A stretch of 64,000 bases of DNA from Leptodontidium sp. MPI-SDFR-AT-0119 (taxonomy: Eukaryota > Ascomycota > Leotiomycetes > Helotiales > Leptodontidiaceae): contig JAHLEZ010000015.1 in NCBI GenBank assembly GCA_020726505.1, positions 992,001 to 1,056,000 on the forward strand, given 5' to 3'. Below the pieces are notes generated by a model. The model did no database searches and was not told the DNA's origin. It saw only the letters and a program-made list of their open reading frames with translations. A program made the position numbers and the translations under genes. Of this stretch, positions 1 through 12,096 are shown in pieces (within the stretch, counting starts at the first letter, position 1; each line of letters begins with the position of its first letter).

Positions 1-18
1 ATTCCCCACAGTCATTAC

Positions 19-1260
19 TTAGAGCTTTCGACGCTTATCCTTTGCGGCTTCCTCACACACTTCCGCCAACGATCCTTTCTTGACCAGAGACTCGTCCACA
101 ATCTCCTTGTTAAGATGGGTTAGAGTCTTGATCTCGAATTCTAGGAAGGACTTGATGGATTGAACATCTGTCGCTCCGGCTTTCATGGAATCGCGGACGT
201 TCTTGAGCATTTGACGGATGCGTGACTCGGCATTCTCAAGGTTGTACTCAACTGTTTGGCCGTAGAGGTCTGAGAGGTTGGAGATAGGTCGGACTGTGTT
301 CAAGACTGTATCGTCGCGGATCCTTGGAGAACGAGGTCGGAAGGATGTCACCATAGTTATGCGCTCCTGACCACCAAAGGCCGAGAGGGCTTGGTGGTCG
401 ATGTATCGACCCTGGAGAACAACTGCACATCCCTGCAATGTTATGTTAGAGATATCAATCAGGGTGGTTGGTGGTTGAGACTTGACATACCTTTGATGGA
501 CCCCGGACCTTCTTGATATCCCCGAAACCAGTTCTTAAAGCTGTCTCTCCACCAATCATTCCGGTGGTATCGCTCATCATCAACACGCAGACAAATGGAT
601 AACTGTCTCTGTGCCAGCCGACAATAGCTCCTCCATCTTCATCGTCGCCTGTGCTCTTCTGATCTTTCTTGTCACCTGGAATCGACAAGTTGACATGGCC
701 GATTTCGTAATCCATAACAGGAACGAGGTCAACACCTGCAATCTTTGAGATTATAGCGAGGGTTTCTGGATGCTTCCATGCCTCGAAGACGAACTTTCCG
801 TGTCTATGAATGTCAGTGGCTAGAGACAGACATGTGTTTGACAACCAACTTACTTGGGAGCATAACCGCGAATCTGTCTTGGCGCGATGTCGGATGCGTA
901 ACTGTACTTCTCGAGGACCTCAGGGTCGAGCACTTCTTTTCTCATGATATTGATGGCCTCTTCACTGAACAAGGGGAATGGGTCTGAAACGGCAATGGGT
1001 GATACGCCACTGTTTGCGGAGTAACCTATCTCTTCCATAGTGTGGATGTGTTTTGGTTCCTCGAATGCCAGGTGATCGATAGGTTGGAAGAGCTTGCCGA
1101 TAGCAGGAGAGCCATTGTCTGCCGCAAGGTACTTTTCAAATGAGCGCTTGAGAGAAGCCTGAGTCTCCCTTGGGGAGGGGAGGACCCTCGGTGGGCTTGC
1201 GATCTTTGAGTATGGAACATCAGGGGTGCCAGGCTGCACGTAGACATCTGGAGCAGCCAT
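19..1260 (-). CDS. 2OG-Fe(II) oxygenase-like protein
   Basis: Three exons on the minus strand (1260-854, 803-491, 432-19) give 377 residues. Junctions are GTAAGT/TAG and GTATGT/CAG and the frame is preserved. I chose the ATG at 1260 (MAAPDVYV); the frame opens slightly further upstream but without another ATG. The centre holds a W-H-R-D-S block (His200, Asp202), and His253 follows in G-R-Y-I-D-H-Q. An Arg-rich strand ending S-F-R-P-R comes next. This is the HxD...H iron site plus a 2-oxoglutarate-binding Arg expected of 2OG-Fe(II) dioxygenases. Fungal proteins with this WHRDS block are common but uncharacterised, so the substrate is unknown. The C-terminal 80 residues are charged and helical. 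Family assignment is moderate; exon structure is strong. No neighbour suggests a pathway. Confidence 0.75.
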
Positions 1261-3315
1261 CTTGTATGATTTGGGATCCAACTTGTTTGTCTGTGAACTT
1301 GTGTCAGAAGTCTTTCAAGTGATTGGTGATACATCCCGCAACTCCGAATGAAATAGGAGACAGCAGCGACGACACAAAGTCTTAGAACGATCTTCGACAT
1401 TAAGCGCTAGACTTGTCTCTGTGAGAGGGGTTGAAGATAAGAAAGACACCAGAAGATAGGCCGTTGAGCACACGGTTCTTGCCATGAACGCTGTAAATGA
1501 GACTGAGGGCTACTCACGTTGAGAGTTGAGGCGACTCTGAATGATGATTGTGATGTCGAAGATAGATAAGAATATGTATGAGAGAATGTATCCTCGAATG
1601 TGTGTGTTGACTTGGTGTTTGTCTATGATATGTGGTGAGGGTGGCGTCCAAGCTCTCTTATAATTAAGGGGTTCCTTGAACGGCGATGGCTATCTTACTC
1701 CTCCCGCTTGTTTGAGTGCTTGGTTCGCCGATGTAAACAAACCAATATGGTAATGCGCTACCGATCGACCAGCCGTGATTCTTGCACGTCCTTGATGCTT
1801 CGGTCCTGTCTCCCTTGTTCAGTTCCTCCACACCTTTCCCGCAGCAATATCCCAACGTCAAGAGGGATAATCGGTCAATCTGTGGAGAGCGACTCACGAT
1901 GCCTCGCGCGCAGCTGCCCCTCCAGAAGCCGCCTTATCGTTGTCCAACTCGATCAAGGCTTCTGGCCGTCAGACTGGATGGCTTGACCAGTATTATGGGA
2001 CAAACGACGACGTGGTCTACGGCACTAGCTGGACACGAGGGCAGGGGTCCGCGTGCAATGAGAGGACAATTGTATGGAAAGGGTTTCTCAAAATGGATAA
2101 GGAGCAGAAGAAGACGCCTAGACTTGGCCGAGAGGGAGGGCAAACATTCAGTCCTTGCAGACAATCTATACCAATCGGGGCAGCCGGCAGAGACCAAAGC
2201 TAGCCAAGGAGACACGAGAGGCAGTCTTTGACGCTACTCGAAGCAGCATCGACGGCACTTTCCCACATGTCATCAGACAACTCCAAAACTTGGAGTTCAT
2301 ATTACCAACTTAATCAGTTGGGCGCTGATGGTGGAGACAGCTTCAACAAGCCAGATCAAAAGTGGAGGGAAGACGAGACAGGTGTGGAGGGCTAAGAGGC
2401 ATCACACGTTGGCCAGAGCGGGGAGATATCGCAGACTGGATCGTTTGACCCGATTTGGAAGACGAAACGAGATGCACCGCTCTTTCGAACACCCACGATC
2501 CGCCGTTAACGGACGCATGTTGGAGCTTAATCCGAGACAAATGGACGTTCCATATGAAAGAGGCCATTCATGAGAGCGAGACGAATCTATCAGACCACAT
2601 ACGAATACTGCAGCAACAGAGCAGCCAGCTTTGGATCGACTTGACCAGTAGGATGTGCCTGCTCTGGGAAAATACAGACGGTGCTCTCTCTGCCCGTCGA
2701 CTAATGATGCAAGGACGGAGAATATGTTCAGACAGTCAACCCCATAGCTGGTAGCCCAGCATAAGGTCTAGATAAGGAATGGAAACCACCAGCACCCATG
2801 TCCATGGAGCCAAACATGAACTAACTAGCTGCTGAATTTGCCACTGGGCAAGTCCTCGTAGTTTGACCATTACTTTCAATGTCCTCTGATCAGCTGGTGA
2901 CATAGCGGTGAGCTGTGTGCAGTAAGAGCGGGCTTCTATCCACGATCAGGTAGAGGCGGGCATCGAGATGGAGAGTTGATGAGTTGACGTCTAAAAGGAA
3001 GGGAGGGTTGAAACGCGGAGGGAGAAGGAGAAAGAAAGTACGGAGCCGATGCCAATGCCGATTGCTGCTACTAGTGCCGTGCCGATATCCCTGTTGCCAG
3101 TAGCCAGCCTGCCTGTGACTTGATAAGTTCCCGCGATGCCAAGCTCGGCTAGGTAAGGTGGCTGGTGGTGGTTCGAACAGTGCTGCAGTGCAGTGCTCGC
3201 TCGCTCACTCGCCTTCCAGAAGACTACCAGCCCTACCTTACCCCATCTATTATTGCATTTCGCCGCATCCATCACACCAGAGCCGGAGATTCTTCCCTAC
3301 CTCGAAGCACCAATC
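1261..3315. other. Intergenic region with a possible decayed reading frame
   Basis: About 2 kb lies between the divergent oxygenase and COX23 genes. The first 400 bases should hold the oxygenase promoter. Between about 1940 and 2500 the plus strand shows protein-like stretches that break off and resume in different frames or behind single stops. Examples are a frame running 1940-2203, another ending at about 2310 with a plausible helical C-terminus, and one from an ATG at 2267 to a TAA at 2390. No splice arrangement I tried joins them into one protein and I recognise no family. It may be a gene relic or chance. The 500 bases before 3316 are the presumed COX23 promoter. Confidence 0.3.
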
Positions 3316-3999
3316 ATGTCGTCCAAAGACACGAACGACAATGCGGGCGAGCCGTGGAACTCCAAGACAAGCGAGAAGTTTAACAGGTCCGTCCCTGGCA
3401 TCTCCTCATTCTCTGCAAATGGCCCCCTACATGCTTGTCCAACGGAATAGCGCAGACCTCTAGCATAGGGATGGGCTCAGCTGATATTGTTGACTAGCAA
3501 ACTACCCGGAGAGTATCTGGATCCATGTCAGGAGGCGGCATCGAGAAGTCTGAAGTGTCTGCACCGGAATGGCGGGGATAGGGAGATGTGTACGGATTAT
3601 TTTCAGTGAGTGTTCCCTTCCTGCTTCGTTGCATCTCCAACCCTTGTCGAAGGTTTTCCCATTACCCTTGTTATCTCCAATGTAGCATTTACTTTTATAT
3701 ACGAGATCAAATTACTGACGATATCTTTAGAGCATACCGAGACTGCAAGCAGCAATGGGTGAGTTCATCTTTCTCCGAACCTCCGTCTATCCCTATTATT
3801 TGGTGGTCTCACACCCTCCATTCTGGTCTGGTTGAATGGATGTGGTTGAAATCTAGCGTTTTCGTATAGCCAGATTGATGCATGAGGACTTATGGACAAA
3901 CTTGATGCCAGATTATTACTGATACGCTTCTAGCTAACTGCGAGGAAAGAGGCGAAACTTGCCGCAAAGCAGAAGGAAGGGAAGTCTTGGTTCTCGTGA
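3316..3999 (+). CDS. COX23: Cytochrome c oxidase assembly factor COX23 (twin CX9C)
   Basis: Four exons (3316-3386, 3498-3605, 3731-3758, 3934-3999) encode 90 residues, and the third exon is only 28 nt. The core is a twin CX9C (CHCH) domain with Cys34-x9-Cys44 and Cys55-x9-Cys65, preceded by a Y-L-D-P-C block. These define the Cox23/CHCHD7 group of small intermembrane-space proteins. They are imported and oxidised by the Mia40 pathway and help copper-dependent cytochrome c oxidase assembly. The basic C-terminus ([14 protein letters not shown]) is usual for the family. The first intron has a weak GTCCGT donor; the others are GTGAGT. Every exon is too short for ordinary ORF calling, so an automatic annotation could miss the gene. 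It lies 0.7 kb upstream of NAA25 on the same strand, with no functional link implied. Confidence 0.88.
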
Positions 4000-4692
4000 G
4001 GATGCGGGAGAATGTAAAGCATTGTATCCAGGTTGTAAAATAATGATGGGCGCTGTATGATATGGGCAAAATAATACCAAAACTCTCCTTCCTGCACTGC
4101 TAGCTTCTTGGCTGTCGAAAACCTGTGGAAACGGGTTCTTCTAAAGCCCATCGTACACTGTCCGGGATTGATATTCGGACTGTCGTTGGGATGTGGGATG
4201 CAAATACAAATTGAAGCCTTGAAAATCCCTTTCATTCTTTGGAGGGGCTAGCGTGGCAATGCCCAGTATCCAGATTCCTAGCAAGCCAAACTAAGAGAGG
4301 AAGCAGAAGGGCGGAAAGAGTGCACCTTATATTATGGAGGGACCTTCCCGTTGCAGAAATAAGTTAAGATTTCCATAACAGTCAATTCAACGTCCAATGG
4401 TCCATTTATTTGGTGAGATTCTGACATTCTGTGAACTTCCTCTTAGATTGTAACGTCATGAACCACTTTCAGACCTTCTTATTGTTCAAGTTCGTTCGCT
4501 TCGGCTACGGGGCGATTTCATGCACCCCAAAAATTTAGCTCCAGCATACCACATCACCTTTCGAGCACAACCGCAAACACTCCCACTTACCAATTATCAT
4601 CCCAGACTACCAGTGACTCGATAGGCATCAGTGCTCAAGAGCCGCATGAGTTGCGGTCCTAAGTGACAACCCGATTTGACGTGTGCGCCAAG
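4000..4692. other. Intergenic: COX23 3' region and NAA25 promoter
   Basis: Just under 700 bases between two same-strand genes. I see no coding potential with splice support, no repeats and no RNA gene. It presumably holds the COX23 3' UTR and the NAA25 promoter and leader. Confidence 0.5.
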
Positions 4693-7600
4693 ATGGACCA
4701 ATTTCAAGATCGAGCAGATGCCCAGATATGGAATGCAATCGAGGCAAAGAATCTCAAGCAAGCCTTGAAGCTTGTCGACAAACGGCTAGCAAAGAAACAT
4801 ACCCCCTATCATGAGGTGAGAAGAAAATATCACAGAGCGAGTGCTGCGTTTGTCCTCTCCAATCTTTTTCATGCCATGCCCACGTGACATGCATCAGACT
4901 TCAATTTGCTAAACATATCGTCTAGGCTCTCAAAATCTACATCCGGGCTCTCTCACCTCAAGCTACTGAGAAGTCAGCTGTTCTTGTGCATCTAGAAGAA
5001 CTGGCAGAAAAGAAAACAGTACCTTCAGAGCTAGTGGTGACGGAGCTGTATGACGATGCTTTGAGTGAGGTTCTGCCGGATCCACAAGAACACTGGGCCA
5101 GGATCGTTGGTGAGCTGCGATGGCAGTGCGTAAAAGGATCGCCAAAGAATGAAAACACGAGTCTGAAGTGTTTCCAAGCATGTCTTGCAAGAAACGATTT
5201 AGATCACGCTCGGCAGGCAAGTCAAACCTATCAGACTTAACACGCAACTCGGGCTCTGGTTTCATTGCTAGGTCAGAGATGCCGTATACACAGACTGACT
5301 TCATCCTAGATTGCTAACAGTCTCGAGAAGGCTTTCCCCAAAAACCATGCCTACATTTTCTGGAATATATCCACGATGTTTCTATTTTCGGTAGTGTGCA
5401 ACCCGTGAAATGTTTGTCGACCTGCTAATAAGTCCAGATGTCACCCAAATGTCCTGAGATGCAAAAGAAGATCTGGGGAGGATTAGCCTTGGGTCAAATT
5501 GGAAAGCTCGCAACGGCCACAAAACAAGCTACTGTAAGTCGCCCCTACAATAATATTTCAACATCACCCTGAAATAACCCCCTGTCAGGATCAAAAGCAG
5601 CTTCCGATCAGGTCAATACAATCCCCTCAAGAGCTGCTTCTACTGCATAGAATTACCAAAGTGTATGGCAAAGCAGAGCACAATTTGGAATACATCCAAG
5701 ATCCACTTCTTGGACCCGAGTCAACTGTTGCAAAGGGCGAATGGGAACTGTGGCGCATGAAGCTTGATTTACTGCAAAAATCGCAGGATTGGAAGGCGGT
5801 GTTTGAGACTACTGCACCTCTCCTCAAACGAGCCCGTACGACAGATGAATCTTCCCAATATGCTGAAGCTCGACTAAGTGATTGGATTGTTTGGGATGCT
5901 TACATTCGTTCAGCAACCGAGCTAAACAACCCCGAGTGAGTTCTAAGTGCCATTCTCTCAGTCCAAGATTCTAACATTGTTTATAGGTTTACAAGTCAGG
6001 TAAGGGCGGAAGTTGAAGCCCATTTGGACCCTGTCTGCAAGATCGACAAGAGCTGGAAGAGAAACGCCTCCTTGGCTTTGGTAAAGCTGGCTTTCGAAAG
6101 CACTAGCGCTTCTTCGATATCGTCGAATGACAACAGCCATTCCTACCGAGTTACCGTCGTTAACAAGTATCTGGAGGAGTATGCCAATGCAAGCACTGCA
6201 TACAACGATCTCAGGCCTTTCGTTGGCAACCTGAGCCAGGACGAGCGGAAGCAACTATTAGATATACTGGACAAGAAAGTTGAATCTCAAAGTGTAAGTA
6301 ATCTATGGCTGTCTCGGGTAGTGACAACCACCATTGTATATTTTACATGCTTACCAGCTCTATAGCTATCAACGATACGTCAAATTACTGAAGCAATAAA
6401 CACATCTAAGCTCAGATATCTGCTCAGATGCTGTCTGCCGGAATTCGAGCGGAGCCAAAGTCCAGAAAAGAGGAACGGACAAGAGCTCTTCACCTGCATT
6501 TCATGCTCTGAACCATGTGGAATCAGTTGCCAGAATTGCCTGACGCTAACTGCAGAGGAGTCAATCAAATCCTATCGAGCAGCCGCGAGTGACGCCAAAC
6601 TCGTAGCAGATCTTCCTTCAACCGATCGACACCCAGCAGATGACTTCTCCGTCCTGGCAGCAATGTGCTTGATCAAACTCGCCCTGGTAGAGTCTGATCA
6701 TAGCTCAGAGACTCTCAATAGTAGTAGAGCTCGCTATCTTCTGCAGGCTGCTGTTTTGCTCGAAGTTGCTTCGGTACCATCCCGGTCCAACTTCCAGATT
6801 TCTTTGATACTGATCCGCCTGTACCGCTATCTTGGATGTGGATCCCTGGCCATGAGAGCATTTGAACGATTAGCTCTCAAGCAAGTCCAACTCGACACAC
6901 TGTCATATGTTATTCTCGACAGGATATCTACGTTTCACCCTCACCCCTTCGCACAGTTGCCGAATGGCTCCGACAAGACCAGAACTCCTATTGAGCAACT
7001 ACAGAAACAGCGAAAGCTGTACAAGAGCGCCCAGGAGCATTCCATCAAGAATGTCTGGCTCTCATTCAAGCACAGTAGTTACAACTCGGTCTTTGAGATT
7101 AGAGAAGTTCAGGATAGTCTGTCTCGTAGCTTGGCGAGAGTTATGTCTGTTGTAGAAAGCACCAGAATTGCCCGATTGGTGGAGCCCAAAAGACCACTAG
7201 CTGAGATCTCGCAAGAATATGACATTCTCAGTAAGTTCAACATCAACATAGAAATTACCGAAGCTAACATTCAGAAGCGCCAAACGCAGAGCTTGCCGAA
7301 ACCACGTTTGTTGATACCAATGACTACGAAACATTCCCCAACTACGAGAGCTTTACAGGTCCACGGTTCGACGATCTCAGTAGATTTGTACCGCGTCCAA
7401 CAGTTAGTAATCTCTTTTTCTCTCTTTCTTCCACCACGTATCAAAATTTAACATGACTCAGGACTCCCGATACCGGCAAAACCTCGTCACGCAGAAGATC
7501 CTCCTTATCATCGACCCGTCAACTCACACGAACGGTGAAGGTCTTATCCTCCAGCAATGGCTGAAGCAGTATCTGAACAGCCAAAAGCAACAACAACAAA

Positions 7601-8223
7601 AGCCGTCCTCGAAAGTGGGATCCGAGGACCTGACTCGGCTAGAGGCACTGGCGAAGTCAACCTATGATGCAATGGCACTTATCATCTATCATGCTAGCGA
7701 TCGCGCGTTGTGGACCGAGCCGGATGTCAAGGATAAGCTTGATGGCTATAACAAGGATCTTGCCGAAAGTCTTGAGAAGCGTTTAGCATTCATAGATAAG
7801 ATGGAGGATCTGGTACCGGCTTTTGAGAGGACACTACATGCTTTGTATACGGCACATGAGGTTGGGACTGCTGCTGTTAATCTCTGTGGCTATCTCTCGA
7901 GAAAGGGCAAAGATGTTTATGACAAGCAAGCGGACGCTAACAAGACGGTCTTGGACTTGGGACAGCGTCTTTTGCAAGCTACGGTTGGTAAGTGTGCAGC
8001 TGTCAAGAAGGGGCTTGATGAAGGGGGCTGGATTGATAAGGTTCTCGAGAGTGTTTTACCGGAGGAGACAGAGGGACAGCAAGGAGCGTCGGTATCGATT
8101 GTGGAGGCTTTGAGAGAGCATCTGGATGAGGGTTTTATGGAGCAATGGGCTGGTGAGGTTGCTGAGAGTTGGAGGGATTCGGTTACTGGCTTGTCTCTAC
8201 TTAAAGTGCCTGCTAAAGCATAG
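4693..8223 (+). CDS. NAA25: N-terminal acetyltransferase B auxiliary subunit (Naa25/Mdm20)
   Basis: Nine exons (4693-4815, 4926-5216, 5310-5390, 5438-5533, 5589-5935, 5987-6293, 6366-7230, 7275-7402, 7462-8223) give 999 residues in one frame. The sequence is helical and TPR-like throughout. It starts at the ATG of M-D-Q-F-Q-D and contains the family-typical F-P-K-N-H-A-Y-I-F-W and K-I-W-G-G-L-A-L-G-Q stretches. Naa25 is the ribosome-anchoring scaffold of NatB. It pairs with catalytic Naa20 to acetylate Met-Asp/Glu/Asn N-termini and supports actin cables and mitochondrial inheritance in yeast. The second intron (5217-5309) starts with GC, not GT: CAG|GCAAGT keeps the frame, whereas the nearby GT gives an immediate stop. 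Residues 459-473 contain five cysteines spaced CxxCxxxCxxxCxxC, resembling a small zinc site. Length and exon phases are convincing. Confidence 0.88.
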
Positions 8224-8780
8224 CCAATGAGGCGGTTGGGGACTTACATAGATCTTCTCTATACACCCAGTTTACCATGAGACTTAGTTAGGCTTCTCTC
8301 CGCAAAATCAAAATAGATCTTCTGTTCTTGTTGTTTGGCTTTCACTTACCTGTCAGAGTATGGAGAGAATGTCTATTTGCGCAACCCTATCAGCCTTATC
8401 GGTACTTGAATCACTCTAAAGTCCCTCCAATACCCTTCTTCAAAAGGGATATGCGCGGTCTTTCAAGCACACTTGCTTAAGTAGCAACATAAAAGTCATT
8501 AATCAAACTTAGGTAATTCTAAATCTGTAAAGACTGAAGAACGTGTTGACTTTTGTCTACCAGATCAAATGCCACAAACACCTTCTAGTACAGTATATTT
8601 GAAACCATGTCAACTAGCCTTTCAAAGGCCCTCACAACGAGACAGGTTTTGTAGTAAACGTCGTTAATCCTGTCCTGGTTGAAGCTTACTAAAAAGGCAA
8701 AGAGTGCTCGAAGCATTTCATCTGGGTTCGTTCGAGAACTCCAAAATGCTTAGAAAGGCTGTTGATTTTATTATTCATAA
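8224..8780. other. Convergent 3' regions of NAA25 and ILM1
   Basis: About 560 bases between two facing stop codons. The stretch is AT-rich compared with the genes and has no supported ORF, so it presumably consists of two 3' UTRs. No RNA gene or repeat was seen. Confidence 0.5.
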
Positions 8781-9421
8781 TCACATCATATCTTCCTCCG
8801 CCGCTCTCCGCTGCTGAATCCTCAACGCTATCTCCCTCCGCTCCTCCCTCAACGTAACAAACACCCAAAACCAAGTAATCATCTCGACGAACGCCCATGT
8901 AAACAGCACTCTATTCTTCAATCCCTCGCCCCATGAGCTCGGCCGGTAGGTATTTGTTGCGTACAGAGGAGAATTGTCGGAGAAGGCGAAGGAGTAGAGT
9001 GTGATGAAGAAGAAAAGCACCAGTCGAACCGGCGCTGCGGTGGAGGTTAGCTTTTGGCCGTCCCGTTGGCAAGGAGAGGAGGAAACGGACCTTGCGAGCC
9101 CCAGTGGTACTGCGAGATCTCTTCTGGGAGAGATACGGAGACTAGGTCGCTTACTCCTACGACGAGGAGTACGGCTGCGAGGAAAGCTAGCGGTGGGGAT
9201 TGGGTCTCGAAAGAGCGCACATGTGGCTGTGGAATTTGTTAACTGCATGCGCTTTTTCTTGTATGCGCTTCGGGGATGTGTACCAGTCCCATAGCCTCTC
9301 CGATTATAAACACCAGTGTCTGATCTGCTATGGTGATGGGGTTCGTGAGGAAGAAAAAGGCGAGTGTGATGTGGAAAAGGGAGAGAGATGTTATTATCGT
9401 TGCGCCTGAGATGATGCCCAT
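8781..9421 (-). CDS. ILM1: ILM1-like membrane protein (increased loss of mitochondrial DNA 1)
   Basis: Three exons (9421-9284, 9226-9091, 9034-8781) encode 175 residues. Four hydrophobic segments can be followed: an N-terminal one (S-L-S-L-F-H-I-T-L-A-F-F-F-L), one in exon 2 (P-P-L-A-F-L-A-A-V-L-L-V-V-G), one at the start of exon 3 (L-V-L-F-F-F-I-T-L-Y), and a final W-A-F-V-E-M-I-T-W-F-W-V-F-V before a basic tail. The order of T-N-P-x-x-I-A-D-Q, G-E-A-M-G and G-L-K-N-R-V matches the fungal ILM1 family. That family is named for mitochondrial DNA loss in the yeast mutant and is thought to reside in the ER or vacuole. A longer unspliced frame over the same DNA is a shadow, because it breaks these blocks. 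The gene is divergent from CDC43. Confidence 0.82.
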
Positions 9422-9790
9422 CTTGAAGGTTGTTGATGAGGAAAAAGGGAGGTTGAGAGTTCGGACGAAGGCGTTTATACGTGGAGATGGTAGGTATGGT
9501 TTGCGGAGTGAAGATGAAGTAAGTAAGTAAGTGAGGTCTCACAACATGGTCATGCAGCTATGTCTTGTGTACAAAATGTTGGAGCAAGCCGGTCAAAAGA
9601 TAGAATTACAGGGGGCAAATAAGGTTGGGTATTTATCCGAGCCGAGACATCAGGGGTCCATCCATGCCAAGCCAAAACAGTGCAGCTTGTCAAGAGCTTC
9701 GAGGTCAAGCCAAGGTACCCCTCCACCACAAAGCTTCGCGCCTCGAATATCTGAGACTATCTTAGATAACAACTGCACAATTGAGTCGCA
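9422..9790. promoter_or_regulatory. Shared divergent promoter of ILM1 and CDC43
   Basis: Only 369 bases separate the two start codons, so the promoters must overlap. No motif was assigned with confidence. Confidence 0.45.
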
Positions 9791-11332
9791 ATGACACAGC
9801 GGACGCTGGAGAAAGAGAAACACATCAAATACTGGCAGCGATGTCTCAAGTCTCTGCTACCAACCGCCTACACAAGCACAGACTCGTCGCGGATGACATT
9901 GGCTTTCTTCATCCTGTCTGCACTGGACCTCCTAGGCGTCGGCTCCTCTACCTTCCCCGAGCATGACCGCGCCAGAATACGGGAATGGATTCTGAAAAGC
10001 CAGCATCCGAACGGTGGGTTCTGCGGGTCTCCCAATCATCGGTTTCCTGATCAGTATTATGTTGATGTCGGTAGCGGGGTGCAGCAGATGGACCCTGCGA
10101 ATCTGCCGGCAACTTTCTTTGCCTTGTTGAGCTTGAGTTTTGTTGGTGGATTGGATAGAGTGAATAGGGTTGCGTGTCTGAAGTGGTTGAAGACGCTGCA
10201 GAGGAAGGATGGCAGTTTTGGAGAGCTGGTTACACAGGATGGTGATATCGAGGGTGGGAGAGATATGCGGTACTGTCAGACTGCTACAGCTGTCAGGTGG
10301 ATTTTGACGGCCGACGAAGAAGAGAAAGAGGAGGATATTGATATCGAGGGCTTGGTGGACTATATTCGAGCCGGTCAGGTACATTACAAGGCCATTATTG
10401 TGGAGGGTTGAAAGCTGATCTTTGTCAGACTTATGATGGCGGATTTTCGGAATCTTCTGAGCATGAAGCACATGGTATGGAGCGCAGCCCAACCATTAAA
10501 AGTTCATGACTGACATGCTTGTAGCTGGGTATACATATTGTGCAATAGCAGCTCTATCCTTTCTTGGTCGCCTTCCCAATGCCTCGCTTCAGACTAAGGT
10601 CGATCAGTCTAAAGTTCCCCAACCTGGCCTAACAGATCGTATTGCGACTATTGGGTGGCTTCTATCGAGGCAGGTGGGATATATAGATGAGGATGAAGAA
10701 GATGAAGAAGAAGATGAGGTCTCGCAAGAACCTATCGTGAAATTGGCTGGCGTATACAAAGACGATCGTCTGGTAATAGCTGCTGAAGATCATGAATTTG
10801 TGGGATTGAACGGTCGCTGTAACAAACCAGTCGATACCTGCTACTCATTTTGGGTTGCTGGCTCGCTAAGTGTGAGTCGTTTGACCCCAAGATGTTAGAG
10901 CTATTGCTGACCTTCCTGATTTGCAGCTGCTCGGTAAAGACGAAGTACATCTTCTGAATGTTGAAGCCATCCGTCGATTCTTGTTTGAACAGACTCAACA
11001 CGTCGTCGGGGGATTTGGCAAAGTACCTGGAAACCCACCAGGTGAGTACTCCCTTGTCTACATCACAACGGCATCTGACGGTTGCTGAAGACATTTACCA
11101 CTCGTATCTGGGTCTTGCAGCCCTGGCAATAATGAAAGAGCCAGGCATTAAATCGCTGGATCCGGGGCTCTGTATTAGTATACAACAGAAGGAGATTATT
11201 GAACAATTCCGGAGAAGCGCGGCAGTCCCGACCAGGACCTATTGGAAGCATGGATATTGTTTCTCGATTCGGGAGGACGACCCCGATTTTGAGAACATCA
11301 TGGCTTCCAGCAAGAAGCCCCAACATGCCTGA
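9791..11332 (+). CDS. CDC43: Geranylgeranyltransferase type I beta subunit
   Basis: Five exons (9791-10378, 10429-10474, 10525-10871, 10927-11041, 11091-11332) give 445 residues. The enzyme adds geranylgeranyl to CaaX proteins such as Rho and Cdc42 GTPases, together with the Ram2 alpha subunit. Prenyltransferase beta repeats are visible: P-N-G-G-F-C-G-S-P, D-G-S-F-G-E, Y-D-G-G-F-S-E and V-G-G-F-G-K. The zinc ligands are in place: Asp315 and Cys317 in V-D-T-C-Y-S-F-W, and His369 in I-Y-H-S-Y-L-G-L. The lipid-pocket block M-R-Y-C-Q-T-A-T-A is present. An acidic E-D-E-E-D-E-E-E-D insertion sits between repeats, as in other fungal Cdc43 proteins. The 46-nt second exon is small but fixed by frame. 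The start is the first ATG, 369 bases from the divergent ILM1. Confidence 0.9.
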
Positions 11333-12096
11333 AAGAGATAACGGGTGTGCCACCCGAAAATAGATATGTCCTCCAAGCACCGTACTTCGCTATTACTGTG
11401 CAACGGTTTGAAGATAGCTTAGGGCTTTGACGAATGATATGAAGCTGAGCAGAACGTTTCTATGGAAATGTTGGCCGTCGGTGCCAGCTCATCTCTCTAG
11501 GTAGATCTTGGATAAGCCCAAGAACATGAAGTTATTACTGGCTTATAGGGACCTGACTGGGTCATCACCAGAGGCTCTAGCACATCCAGCTAGAGTGCTC
11601 AAAACGTGGAACGAGAGAGAGAACCTGAGGTGTTGTCAGATATCTTCACTATGTATATACTCTAACTCTGAGCGGAATGAAAACTATCAGATTCTCGCTT
11701 CCCCTTCGTGGTCATGTCTCACATTGTGGACTTTATTGACGTGGTATGGGCAATGAGCGGGTTTGCGTCGAAGACAACAGTGGTCAATTCAGTATGGAGG
11801 CACGACACACGAGATCAGATTCTCGAGCCGTAACTGGTAAGATATTCAAACCAAACTATTCTTGAAGTTTTTCAATCCCGTCTCTTCATGATTATTGCAA
11901 AAATTTAAAGGGCTTTGCCGACTTCTCGACAACCCACTTTGAAGACGCAATTTGATGATGATCTTCACCAACCTCGGAAGAGCCGAGCTCCTCCAAGCTC
12001 CAAAAGCTTGCGGGAAAGACAACTTCACAGCTCCCCATCCTGTGAAACCTTCTCTTCCTCGTTTCCAATTGTGTATATTTCCTTCAGACCACCACA
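11333..12096. other. Intergenic: CDC43 3' region and M20 peptidase promoter
   Basis: 764 bases between tandem genes. There is one short plus-strand ORF (11508-11756) with no splice partner or recognisable content, and I see nothing else in it. Confidence 0.45.
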
